Shown one piece after another: positions 26,791 to 35,864 of a stretch of DNA of 64,000 bases. A program made the position numbers and the translations under genes. Positions within the stretch are counted from its first letter, which is position 1, and each line of letters begins with the position of its first letter. The DNA is from Ga0077527 sp038144955 (GTDB lineage Bacteria; Pseudomonadota; Gammaproteobacteria; Burkholderiales; SG8-41): contig JAYQOT010000004.1 of the NCBI GenBank assembly GCA_038144955.1, positions 8,330 through 72,329 on the forward strand. The letters are read 5' to 3'. The notes beneath the pieces were generated by a model. The model was given only the letters and a program-made list of their open reading frames with translations, was not told where the DNA came from and did no database searches.

Positions 26791-26814
26791 GATTCGCCTT
26801 CGGCGTCGTGATTT

Positions 26815-28926
26815 ATGAATGCTGCCGTACGCAGGATACGACGCATGCCCGGCAAGACGGGTTTTGCACCTGAGTTTTACCTCAATCGGGAACTCGGACA
26901 GCTTTCTTTCAATCGCAGGGTGCTGGCACAGGCCGAGAATCAGGGCTATCCGTTGCTGGAGCGCCTGCGTTTCCTCTGCATATTCAGCAGCAATCTCGAC
27001 GAGTTCTTCGAAATACGGGTAGCAGGTTTGCATGCCGAGATAGAAGCCGGCTTTGCTCCGATCAATCCGGATCAGTTGCGCGCCGATCAGGTGTATGCCC
27101 AGGTTGCACGTGAGGCACACGAGCTGGTAACTCGCCAGTATCAGCTGCTGAATGAAGAAATTTTGCCGGGACTGGAAAAAGAGGGCATCCGTTTTTTGCG
27201 TCGCAGCGAGTTTTCTTCAGCTCAAACCGAGTGGATACGCAGCTATTTCCTGCGCGAAGTAATGCCGGTACTGACCCCAATCGGGCTGGACCCCGCTCAC
27301 CCTTTTCCCAGGGTGTTGAACAAAAGCCTGAATTTTGCGGTTGAGCTCGAGGGCAAAGATGCCTTTGGACGCAATTCCGGCATAGCCATCGTGCAGGCCC
27401 CGCGGGTGCTCCCCAGGGTTATCCGTTTGCCGCAGGACGTAGCGGCCAAGGAATACGATTTTGTTTTCCTGTCATCCGTTCTGCACGAGCATGTCGGCGA
27501 ACTGTTCAGCGGCATGAAGGTATTGGGTTGTTACCAGTTTCGCCTTACCCGCAACAGCGACCTGTTCGTTGACGAGGAAGAGGTCAAGGATCTGCGCACA
27601 GCCCTGCGCGGTGAATTGCCGCACCGGCATTTCGGGGATGAAGTCAGGCTCGAGGTTGCTGACAGTTGTTCTCAGCACATTTCTGGCTTCCTGCTGAAGC
27701 AATTCATGCTGGATGAAGCGGATCTTTACCGCGTTGATGGCCCGGTAAATCTTGCCCGGTTAATCAGCGTTCCAGACTGGGTGGATCGTCCGAATCTGAA
27801 ATTTCAGCAATTCAGACAGGGATTTCCGAACATGCTGCAGGAAGGCGGCGATATGTTCGAGATTCTCAGGGCGGGTGACGTATTGCTGCATCACCCCTAC
27901 CAGTCTTTTCAGCCGGTGATTTTGTTTCTGCAGCAGGCCGCACGTGACCCGGCGGTCGCAGCGATCAAGATGACGATTTATCGCACCGGAGCCGAATCGG
28001 AGTTGATGGAATTGCTGATTGCTGCTGCGCGCAGCGGCAAGGAAGTGACCGTGGTGCTGGAATTGTTGGCCCGCTTTGACGAAGAAGCCAACATCAACTG
28101 GGCACAGCGCCTTGAGGAAATCGGCGCGCACGTGGTCTACGGCGTTGTCGGACACAAGACCCATGCCAAGATGCTGATGGTCGTAAGGAGGGAAGGCTCC
28201 GGTCTGCGGCGTTATGTTCATCTTTCCACTGGAAATTACCATCCTCGAACCGCCCGTCTGTATACGGATTTCGGGCTACTGACTAGCCACGAAGAAGTTG
28301 GCAACGATGTTGCCGAGATGTTCATGCAACTGACAGGCCTCGGGCGTGCGACCCGCCTGAAGCACCTGCGCCAGTCCCCGTTTACGTTACACAAGGAAAT
28401 GATGCGGGCTATTGCCCAGGAAACCGCTCATGCCAGGGAAGGCCGCAAAGGTCAGATTGTTGCCAAGATGAATGCCCTGCTCGAGCCTGAAGTCATCGGC
28501 GCACTTTACGAAGCATCCCGCGCCGGAGTTCAGGTGGACTTGATAGTACGCGGGGTCTGCGCACTGCGCCCCGGGGTGCCGGGGTTGTCCGAGAATATCC
28601 GCGTTCGTTCCATCATTGGCCGTTTTCTGGAACATACGCGGGTGTTTTACTTCTACAACGACGGGGCTGAAGATGTGTATCTGTCCAGTGCCGACTGGAT
28701 GGGCCGCAATTTCTTTGGACGGGTGGAAGTTTGTTTTCCAGTGCTTGATGCCGGCCTGCGCAAACGGGTGATCACGGAGGGGCTGTATCCCTACCTGGAA
28801 GACAACACACAGGCATGGACCATGGGTGAGGACGGGCAGTATGCGTGCCGCGTTTCGGGTCGTGCCAAGCCTTTCAGCGCACAGGAAAATCTGCTGGAAA
28901 CACTGGGGCAGAAAATCGGCGCATAG
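26815..28926 (+). CDS. ppk1: Polyphosphate kinase 1
   Basis: PPK1 reversibly builds long-chain polyphosphate from ATP. The 703-aa protein shows the N-terminal FLNREL-like opening (FYLNRELGQLSFNRRVL), the phosphorylated histidine at His450 in GHKTHAKM, and the second phospholipase D-like active site in the C-terminal half (VYLSSADWMGRNFFGRVE). It is the first of three polyphosphate or phosphohistidine genes on this strand (ppk1, sixA, PPK2-type), facing ppx and phoU. Confidence 0.97.
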   Translation: MNAAVRRIRRMPGKTGFAPEFYLNRELGQLSFNRRVLAQAENQGYPLLERLRFLCIFSSNLDEFFEIRVAGLHAEIEAGFAPINPDQLRADQVYAQVAREAHELVTRQYQLLNEEILPGLEKEGIRFLRRSEFSSAQTEWIRSYFLREVMPVLTPIGLDPAHPFPRVLNKSLNFAVELEGKDAFGRNSGIAIVQAPRVLPRVIRLPQDVAAKEYDFVFLSSVLHEHVGELFSGMKVLGCYQFRLTRNSDLFVDEEEVKDLRTALRGELPHRHFGDEVRLEVADSCSQHISGFLLKQFMLDEADLYRVDGPVNLARLISVPDWVDRPNLKFQQFRQGFPNMLQEGGDMFEILRAGDVLLHHPYQSFQPVILFLQQAARDPAVAAIKMTIYRTGAESELMELLIAAARSGKEVTVVLELLARFDEEANINWAQRLEEIGAHVVYGVVGHKTHAKMLMVVRREGSGLRRYVHLSTGNYHPRTARLYTDFGLLTSHEEVGNDVAEMFMQLTGLGRATRLKHLRQSPFTLHKEMMRAIAQETAHAREGRKGQIVAKMNALLEPEVIGALYEASRAGVQVDLIVRGVCALRPGVPGLSENIRVRSIIGRFLEHTRVFYFYNDGAEDVYLSSADWMGRNFFGRVEVCFPVLDAGLRKRVITEGLYPYLEDNTQAWTMGEDGQYACRVSGRAKPFSAQENLLETLGQKIGA

Positions 28927-29096
28927 GTTTTCTGCAGGGGCTATTTCCTATACTGCAGGATATACTTGCCTTCATGGATTTCCCCTGCCTTTGTCCCGCA
29001 ACTAAGGCATTGGGACTGAATATTGCGCATATTTGCCGTGTTATCGAGGCCGGGCTGTGATGTTTGCAATCATTCTTTTGGATACGGCGGTCTGAC

Positions 29097-29537
29097 ATGG
29101 AACTCATATTGTGGCGTCACGCGGATGCCGAAAACCGAATGCCAGATGAAGCTCGTCGGCTGACCGACAAGGGGCGAAAACAGGCCAGAAAGATGGCGTC
29201 TTGGCTCGAGGAGCGCCTTCCGCCTGGATACAGGCTGATGGCGAGTCCTGCACTGCGTGCCCGCGAAACCGCAGCGGCGCTGACTGACCATGCGAACATC
29301 GATCCGGCCTTGTCGACCGCGACAACTCCGCAGGCTTTATTGCAGACCGCAGGCTGGCCTCGCGGAGAAGGCGTGGTTGTCGTGGTCGGTCATCAACCGA
29401 CTCTAGGGGCGGCTGCAGCGCTGGCGTTGACCGGGACAGCCGCAGCCTGGAGCATGAAGAAAGGTTCTATCTGGTGGCTGTCTACGGACAGGGAAACCGT
29501 TGAAGTACGGGCGGTGATGAATCCGGGCCTGCTGTAG
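29097..29537 (+). CDS. sixA: Phosphohistidine phosphatase SixA
   Basis: SixA is a small histidine phosphatase that removes phosphate from phosphohistidine proteins, in E. coli from the nitrogen PTS protein NPr. The catalytic RH pair is in LWRHADAE (His8), and a second histidine occurs in VVGHQPTLG. At 146 aa it is near usual length. The ATG at 29097 begins the RHG motif, while an earlier TTG at 29064 would add an odd leader. It sits 170 bases after ppk1, whose enzyme has a phosphohistidine intermediate. Confidence 0.88.
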   Translation: MELILWRHADAENRMPDEARRLTDKGRKQARKMASWLEERLPPGYRLMASPALRARETAAALTDHANIDPALSTATTPQALLQTAGWPRGEGVVVVVGHQPTLGAAAALALTGTAAAWSMKKGSIWWLSTDRETVEVRAVMNPGLL

Positions 29538-29547
29538 GGAGTCCCCA

Positions 29548-31065
29548 ATGTTCGAATCGGCCAGCCTGTCCCATCGCATCAGCAAGGCAACTTTTCGACG
29601 TGAAGAGCCTAAGTTGCGGGAAGCCCTGCTTGATGCCCAGTATGACCTGAAGCAGCAGGGCAGGTTTGCGACCTTGATCCTGATTGCGGGGGTCGAAGGT
29701 GCGGGCAAGGGAGAGACTGTCAACCTGCTCAACGAATGGATGGATCCCCGGCATATCGAGGTCCGCGGATTTTCCGAGGCTTCGGATGAGGAAAATGAAC
29801 GACCGCGGATGTGGCGCTACTGGCGTGCACTGCCGCCGAAGGGCAAGATCGGCGTTTTTTTCGGTGCCTGGCATACCCAGCCGATCATCGACCGGGTCAA
29901 CGAGCGCATCAGCGCATCCAAGTTCGACCGGCATATCAGCGAGATTCTGCGGCTCGAACGGATGCTGGTCGACGAGGGTGTATTGCTGCTGAAGTTCTGG
30001 TTCCATCTTTCCCGGCCTCAGCAGAAAAAGCGCCTGCGTGAACTGGAAGCCAATCCCGAGACCCGCTGGCGGGTAACCAAGGACGACTGGAAGCTTTACA
30101 AGCGCTACGACCAGTTTTCCGAGATCTGCGAACCTTTTGTCCGGCGTACCAGCACGGGAGAGGCGCCGTGGCTGGTGGTGGCTGGTGCCGATGCGCGCTA
30201 TCGCAGTCTGACGGTGGGACGCACCTTGCTGGCAGCCCTGCGTGAACGTATTGATGAAAAACCCATTACCCGGCTGCCCGACCGCAACCCGCCACTCCCG
30301 CCACCGGTGGACCGGCTCAACGTAATCCGGGCACTGCAACTCGACCAGACACTGTCGAAGAAAAAATACGAGAAGCAGATGGCTGAGTGGCAGGGACACT
30401 TGAGCCGGGTTTTCCGTAATCCGCGATTCAAGAATCTCTCGGTCATCGCCGTGTTCGAAGGTAACGACGCGGCGGGAAAAGGCGGCGCCATTCGCCGGGT
30501 GACCCGGGCACTGGATGCGCGCCGCTACCAGACGATTTCGGTCGCTGCGCCGACTGAGGAAGAGCGTGCCCAGCCTTATCTGTGGAGGTTCTGGCGTCAT
30601 ATGCCGCGACGTGGCCGGTTCACCATATTCGATCGCTCCTGGTACGGGCGGCTTCTGGTCGAACGGGTGGAAGGGTTTTGTGCGGAACGTGACTGGATGC
30701 GCGCCTATTCAGAAATAAATGATTTCGAGCAGCAAATGACGCAGCAACAGATCGTGGTGGTCAAATTCTGGCTGGCGATCAGCAAGGATGAGCAGTATCG
30801 CCGCTTCAAGGCGCGCGAAAAAGTCACGTTCAAGCGTTTCAAGATCACCGAAGAAGACTGGCGCAACCGGGAAAAGTGGGACGAATACGAACTGGCGGTC
30901 TGCGACATGATTGATCGCACATCGACAGTGCATGCGCCATGGACGCTAGTGGAGGCTGACAACAAGTATTACGCGCGGGTCAAGGTGCTGCGTACCCTTG
31001 CCGAGGCGGTTGAGAGCGCGCTTGAAGGTGGCGCGAAATCTAACCGGAAATCAAAATCCGGCTGA
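29548..31065 (+). CDS. pap: Polyphosphate:AMP phosphotransferase (two-domain PPK2)
   Basis: This protein has two PPK2 domains in tandem (about residues 10-240 and 275-500), the layout of polyphosphate:AMP phosphotransferases that regenerate ADP from AMP with polyphosphate. Walker A-like loops are seen in both: GVEGAGKGE near 48-56 and EGNDAAGKGG near 304-313. The second also keeps the lid-type WYGR motif, and its loop fits the active-domain consensus better; the N-terminal copy is more diverged. It starts 11 bases after sixA and its end abuts the ppx stop on the opposite strand. Confidence 0.9.
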   Translation: MFESASLSHRISKATFRREEPKLREALLDAQYDLKQQGRFATLILIAGVEGAGKGETVNLLNEWMDPRHIEVRGFSEASDEENERPRMWRYWRALPPKGKIGVFFGAWHTQPIIDRVNERISASKFDRHISEILRLERMLVDEGVLLLKFWFHLSRPQQKKRLRELEANPETRWRVTKDDWKLYKRYDQFSEICEPFVRRTSTGEAPWLVVAGADARYRSLTVGRTLLAALRERIDEKPITRLPDRNPPLPPPVDRLNVIRALQLDQTLSKKKYEKQMAEWQGHLSRVFRNPRFKNLSVIAVFEGNDAAGKGGAIRRVTRALDARRYQTISVAAPTEEERAQPYLWRFWRHMPRRGRFTIFDRSWYGRLLVERVEGFCAERDWMRAYSEINDFEQQMTQQQIVVVKFWLAISKDEQYRRFKAREKVTFKRFKITEEDWRNREKWDEYELAVCDMIDRTSTVHAPWTLVEADNKYYARVKVLRTLAEAVESALEGGAKSNRKSKSG

Positions 31066-31066
31066 A

Positions 31067-32602
31067 TTATTGAATCAGGGCCGGCTCCTGAACCGGCGCC
31101 AGATCGTCGAGTCCTGGAATTTTAAGTTCGAGGCCGATGCGCGCCCAATCCTCAACCTCGTTGCGCAGCGTGGTCGTGGTCAGCGGATTTGCGCCGAGCC
31201 AGTTTGCATCGAAGGTGAGACGTATCCGGTCGCTTTGAAGTTTGACATCCAGTGACGGCAGGCGGATATCACGCCGCCCCCGGCACAGCAGCACCGCAAG
31301 ACGCAGGGCGAGAACCATAGCCCGATCATTTTTTTCCGGCATCGTTTCCAGGGATTTTTTCAGTGACCGGCGATGGTTCAGCACAAGAGCAGCCAATTGC
31401 TCCTGTTCTTCCCGCGAGAACCCAGGCATGTCGGAGTTGCTGATGATATAGGCGGAATGTTTGTGGTATCCGCTGTATGCGACAGGGATCCCGATTTCGT
31501 GCAATTTGGCGGCCCAGGCCAGCAATCGCGGCGCTTCGTCGTCGACCTCCGGTTCGTCCGCCAGTTTGCTGTAGAGCGCTACGGCACAGGCACCGACCCG
31601 CTTTGCCTGCTGGGCGTCGACGTGGTAGCGCTGCATGAACTGAGCAACTGTCACATCTCGCATGTCATGGTGATGAAAGCGCCCGAGCATGTCGTAGAGG
31701 ATGCCCTGGCGCATGGCGCCACTGGCGGGTGTCATGCTGTCGATGTTCAGCTCATCAAGGGCTGCAAAAAGTATCGCAATTCCACCCGCGAGCACGGGTT
31801 TGCGGTCGGGACGCAACCCCGGCAGCTCGACGCGGGACATGTCTCCTGCCTTGATCAACTGGCTGCGCAGGCGGTCGAGACCGGCAGGAGTGATCGGTCC
31901 CTCGGTATATCCTGACAACTGGAGTATTTCCGCCAGTGCGCGGATGGTGCCTGACGAACCCACTGCATGCTGCCAGTTGCCGCGGGTGTATTGACTGACG
32001 ATAGGCTGTAGTTCCGTGCGAGCAGCCAGCTCGGCTTCCTTGAATGCGGTCTTTGTGACGCGACCATCCCGGAAATAACGCAGGCTGTAGGATACGCAGC
32101 CCATGAACAGACTTTCGAGTCTCAGCGGTTTGTAACTTGAACCGATGATGCATTCGGTCGAGCCGCCACCAATATCGATCACGAGTCGCTTTTCACGGGT
32201 GGCAGGGAGGCTGTGCGAAACACCGAGGTAGATCAGGCGTGCTTCTTCGCGGCCGGCGACGACCTCGATCGGGAACCCCAGCGCCGCGCGCGCTTTTTTA
32301 AGAAAGGGCTTTGCATTCTTGGCGACGCGCAAGGTATTGGTGCCCACAGCACGTACTGCGTGTCGATCCAGGCCGCGCAACCTCTCGCCGAAGCGGGCAA
32401 GACAGGCCAGGGCCCGTTCCTGCGAATCTTCGTCCAGCTTTTTGTCTTTGCCGAGGCCGGCGCCGAGGCGCACAGGCTCACGCAACGAGTCGAGGGGATA
32501 GAACTGGTCGCCCGATACACGGGCCAGCTGACAGTGAAAGGAGTTGGAGCCTAGATCAACAGCGGCAATGGTGGACTGATCTGCCACTTCAGCAGGTCCC
32601 AT
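31067..32602 (-). CDS. ppx: Exopolyphosphatase
   Basis: Ppx removes terminal phosphates from polyphosphate, opposing PPK1. The 511-aa protein has the ASKHA-fold N-terminus DLGSNSFHC and the glycine loop DIGGGSTECI, followed by an HD-like C-terminal half (KLHEIGIPVAYSGYHKHSAYI). It is related to GppA, but the neighbouring ppk1 and PPK2 genes favour Ppx. It points at the pap gene, with only one base between stops. Confidence 0.93.
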   Translation of the reverse strand: MGPAEVADQSTIAAVDLGSNSFHCQLARVSGDQFYPLDSLREPVRLGAGLGKDKKLDEDSQERALACLARFGERLRGLDRHAVRAVGTNTLRVAKNAKPFLKKARAALGFPIEVVAGREEARLIYLGVSHSLPATREKRLVIDIGGGSTECIIGSSYKPLRLESLFMGCVSYSLRYFRDGRVTKTAFKEAELAARTELQPIVSQYTRGNWQHAVGSSGTIRALAEILQLSGYTEGPITPAGLDRLRSQLIKAGDMSRVELPGLRPDRKPVLAGGIAILFAALDELNIDSMTPASGAMRQGILYDMLGRFHHHDMRDVTVAQFMQRYHVDAQQAKRVGACAVALYSKLADEPEVDDEAPRLLAWAAKLHEIGIPVAYSGYHKHSAYIISNSDMPGFSREEQEQLAALVLNHRRSLKKSLETMPEKNDRAMVLALRLAVLLCRGRRDIRLPSLDVKLQSDRIRLTFDANWLGANPLTTTTLRNEVEDWARIGLELKIPGLDDLAPVQEPALIQ

Positions 32603-32689
32603 CCGTGGTTCCGCAATCGATCCCGCTCATTGCATGCTGGCCCCCATACCGAGAGCCAGTGTACCACGCGGTTTTTGGTAAAAGTCTGG

Positions 32690-33391
32690 TTAACCCAGCG
32701 CTTCGCGCTCGATGGCCTCGACCCCGGTGTGGCGTACATCCTTGCCTTTGACCAGATAGACCACGTATTCGGACATGTTTTTGGCGTGGTCGCCGATGCG
32801 TTCGATGGCCTTCGCGATGAACAGGATCTCGATCGCATGCGAGATCGTGCGCGGGTCTTCCATCATGAAGGTGATCAGGTGGCGGAGGATCCCGGTGAAT
32901 TCCCTGTCAACCTGTTCGTCCTGACGAACCACCTTGGCCGCAACGGCGAGGTCAAGTCGGGCAAAGGAATCGAGCGCGTTGCGCAGCATGCCGATGGCGA
33001 TTTCCCCGACATGCTGGACTTCCGAAGTCCGCGGGGCGGTCGGCCGGTCGCTTTCGTAGATGGCCTCTGTCATCCGCGCGATCTTTGCCGCCTCGTCGCC
33101 GATGCGCTCGAGATCGGTGATCGTCTTGACTACGGTCATGATCATGCGCAGATCCTTGGCTGCGGGCTGACGGCGCGCAATGACCGTACTGCAATGCTCG
33201 TCGATCGCGACTTCCAGCGCATTGACGCGGTGGTCATCAATCATTACCTGGCGAGCAAGGCCGGCATTCCCGCCGGTCAGTGCTTCCAGCGCCCGAACGA
33301 TCTGCTGCTCAACCAGCCCCCCCATCTGCAACACCTGGGAGCGTATGTCTTCGAGTTCGGCATCGAACTGTTTGATCGTATGGTCAGGCAT
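32690..33391 (-). CDS. phoU: Phosphate transport system regulator PhoU
   Basis: PhoU is the cytoplasmic protein that represses the PhoR/PhoB response and controls phosphate uptake, and its loss causes polyphosphate build-up. The 233-aa protein has two three-helix repeats, each with the metal-binding motif family (EAAKIARM and RIGDHAKNMSEY). It lies 87 bases upstream of ppx on the same strand, but no pst genes are in this window. Confidence 0.95.
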   Translation of the reverse strand: MPDHTIKQFDAELEDIRSQVLQMGGLVEQQIVRALEALTGGNAGLARQVMIDDHRVNALEVAIDEHCSTVIARRQPAAKDLRMIMTVVKTITDLERIGDEAAKIARMTEAIYESDRPTAPRTSEVQHVGEIAIGMLRNALDSFARLDLAVAAKVVRQDEQVDREFTGILRHLITFMMEDPRTISHAIEILFIAKAIERIGDHAKNMSEYVVYLVKGKDVRHTGVEAIEREALG

Positions 33392-33430
33392 GCTGAATTC
33401 CGGCTCTAAAAGACGATAAATAGCAGATAT

Positions 33431-34114
33431 TCATGACATTTTTGTGGCAGTCGCGGGCCGTTTCAGGGTTTCTACCCCGTTCTTTCCCGCCAGCAGCAGC
33501 ACGTCTGCTCCGCGACGGGCGAACAGGCCGTTGGTGACCACCCCGGTGATCTGGTTAAGCCGGGATTCCAGTTCGGGTGGATCCAGTATGGTCAAATTGT
33601 GCACGTCGAGTATCAGGTTGCCGTTGTCGGTCACCACACCCGAACGCCATTCCGGCTGACCGCCCAGCTTGACGATTTCCCGGGCTACATAGGAGCGCGC
33701 CATCGGGATCACCTCCACCGGCAGCGGAAAGCAGCCAAGGACGTCGACCAGCTTCGAGGCATCCGCGATACAGATGAATTTCTGCGCGACTGCAGCGACG
33801 ATTTTTTCCCGGGTCAGTGCCCCGCCGCCGCCCTTGATCATCATCAGGTGACGGGTGACCTCGTCTGCACCGTCCACGTAGACGGGCAAGTCGCGGACAT
33901 TGTTCAGGTCCAGCACTTCGATTCCTGCGGCCTTCAGGCGCTTGGCACTGGCTTCCGAGCTGGATACGGCGCCATCGATGCGGTTGCGGATGGCGGCCAG
34001 TTCGTCGATGAAAAAATTGACGGTCGAGCCGGTGCCGACACCGACGATGCTGCCTCCGGGGACCAGGGCAACTGCAGCCTTTGCCGCGGCCTGTTTCAGG
34101 GAATCCTGGCTCAT
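33431..34114 (-). CDS. rpiA: Ribose-5-phosphate isomerase A
   Basis: RpiA interconverts ribose-5-phosphate and ribulose-5-phosphate in the pentose phosphate pathway. The signature VGTGSTVNFFID, the DGADEV catalytic loop and IKGGGGALTREKIVA are all visible. The start at 34114 (MSQDSLKQ) gives a usual 227 aa; an upstream in-frame ATG at 34255 would run through the divergent ilvA promoter region. It precedes phoU on the same strand. Confidence 0.95.
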   Translation of the reverse strand: MSQDSLKQAAAKAAVALVPGGSIVGVGTGSTVNFFIDELAAIRNRIDGAVSSSEASAKRLKAAGIEVLDLNNVRDLPVYVDGADEVTRHLMMIKGGGGALTREKIVAAVAQKFICIADASKLVDVLGCFPLPVEVIPMARSYVAREIVKLGGQPEWRSGVVTDNGNLILDVHNLTILDPPELESRLNQITGVVTNGLFARRGADVLLLAGKNGVETLKRPATATKMS

Positions 34115-34256
34115 TGGGTCGACTCGATTTTCATGGTTGAACCAATATACACGATTCGCTTTGCGCCCTGCATCCATCGCCGTCAGCCCGCATTCCTGAT
34201 AACCTTTTGCAAATCGAACCCGGCTGGAAGTCAGCGTTGAAAACCAAGACAACACG

Positions 34257-35710
34257 ATGAAAAAAACGGACTATCTCGAACGTATCCTCAACGCCCGTGT
34301 TTACGATGTTGCTGTAGAGACGCCGCTGGAACAGGCGCCCGCCCTTACGCGGCGCTTGCGTAATACGGTCCTGCTCAAACGCGAAGACATGCAGCCGGTG
34401 TTTTCATTCAAGCTGCGTGGCGCTTACAACAAGATGGCCAACCTCAGGCCCGAAGTGCTGAGACGGGGTGTCATTGCCGCGTCGGCGGGTAACCATGCAC
34501 AAGGCGTGGCCCTGGCTGCGCAACAGCTGGGCTGCAAGGCAACCATCGTCATGCCGGTCACCACGCCGGAAATCAAGGTCAATGCGGTACGGGCTCGTGG
34601 GGCCCGGGTGGTGTTGCATGGTGATTCCTATGACGAAGCCGCCGCGCATGCACGAAAACTGGAACGGCGCGGGCGCCTGACCTACGTGCACCCTTATGAC
34701 GATCCCGATGTCATCGCCGGCCAGGGGACCATCGCCATGGAAATCCTGCGTCAGCATCCCGGCCCGATAGATGCGATTTTTGTCGCCATCGGTGGTGGCG
34801 GACTGATTGCCGGTATAGCCGCCTATGTCAAACGGTTGCGTCCCGAAATCAGGATTGTTGGCGTTGAGCCGATCGATGCCGATGCCATGTACCAGTCGCT
34901 GAAAGCAGGGCACCGGGTCAAACTGGAGCAGGTTGGTCTGTTTGCTGATGGCGTGGCGGTCAAACAGGTCGGCAAGGAGACCTTCAAGCTGTGCCGTGAG
35001 CTGGTGGACGAAGTCATCCGTGTCGATACCGACGCCATGTGCGCGGCCATCAAGGATGTTTTCGAGGATACGCGGGCGATTCTTGAGCCGGCCGGGGCCC
35101 TGGCGATTGCCGGCGCAAAAGCCTGGGCGGAGCGCAAAAGGAAGCGCGGGGCGACTTTTGTCGCGGTGGCCTGTGGGGCCAATATGAACTTTGACCGCCT
35201 GCGCTTTGTCGCAGAGGAAGCGGAACTGGGCGAACACCGCGAAGCCGTTCTCGCCGTGACGATCCCTGAGAAGCCCGGGAGCTTCAAGGCGTTTTGCGAA
35301 CAACTGGGTCCGCGTAACGTGACGGAATTCAATTATCGATATGACGATGCAAGCAGGGCGCGCGTATTTGTCGGTGTCCAGGTGCGCAACCGCCGGGAAA
35401 CTTCGCAACTGGTGCGCTCATTGCGCCGTCGCGGACTGGAGACACTTGATCTCAGCGACAATGAACTTGCAAAACTGCATGTGCGCCACATGGTGGGGGG
35501 GCATGCCCCGGGAGTGAAAAACGAAATCCTTTACCGTTTCGAGTTTCCGGAAAAGCCGGGGGCGCTGATGCGCTTTCTGACCAGCATGAGCCGGGGCTGG
35601 AACATCAGTCTGTTTCATTACAGAAATCACGGCGCCGACTACGGCCGCGTGCTGGTGGGGATGCAGGTACCGCGGGCCGACCAGGCCCGGTTCCGGACAT
35701 TTCTGGCCAA
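34257..35710 (+). CDS. ilvA: Threonine ammonia-lyase, biosynthetic (3' end in gap)
   Basis: IlvA deaminates threonine to 2-oxobutyrate, the first step of isoleucine synthesis. The PLP lysine is Lys52 in FSFKLRGAYN, and the glycine loop GGGGLIAGIA binds the cofactor phosphate. Two ACT-like regulatory domains start near residue 325 (AVTIPEKPGSFKAFC) and 415 (YRFEFPEKPGALMRFL), the form inhibited by isoleucine. The gene runs into an N gap about 20 residues before the expected end. A continuous frame into the next gene across the N run is only an artefact. Confidence 0.93.
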
Positions 35711-35852
35711 NNNNNNNNNNNNNNNNNNNNNNNNNNNNNNNNNNNNNNNNNNNNNNNNNNNNNNNNNNNNNNNNNNNNNNNNNNNNNNNNNNNNNNNNNN
35801 NNNNNNNNNNNNNNNNNNNNNNNNNNNNNNNNNNNNNNNNNNNNNNNNNNNN
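35711..35852. other. Assembly gap (142 N)
   Basis: All bases are N. The gap hides the last codons of ilvA, the intergenic space and possibly the upstream signals of the transglycosylase gene. Its true length is unknown from the sequence. Confidence 0.99.
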
Positions 35853-35864
35853 CTGATTCACTAT

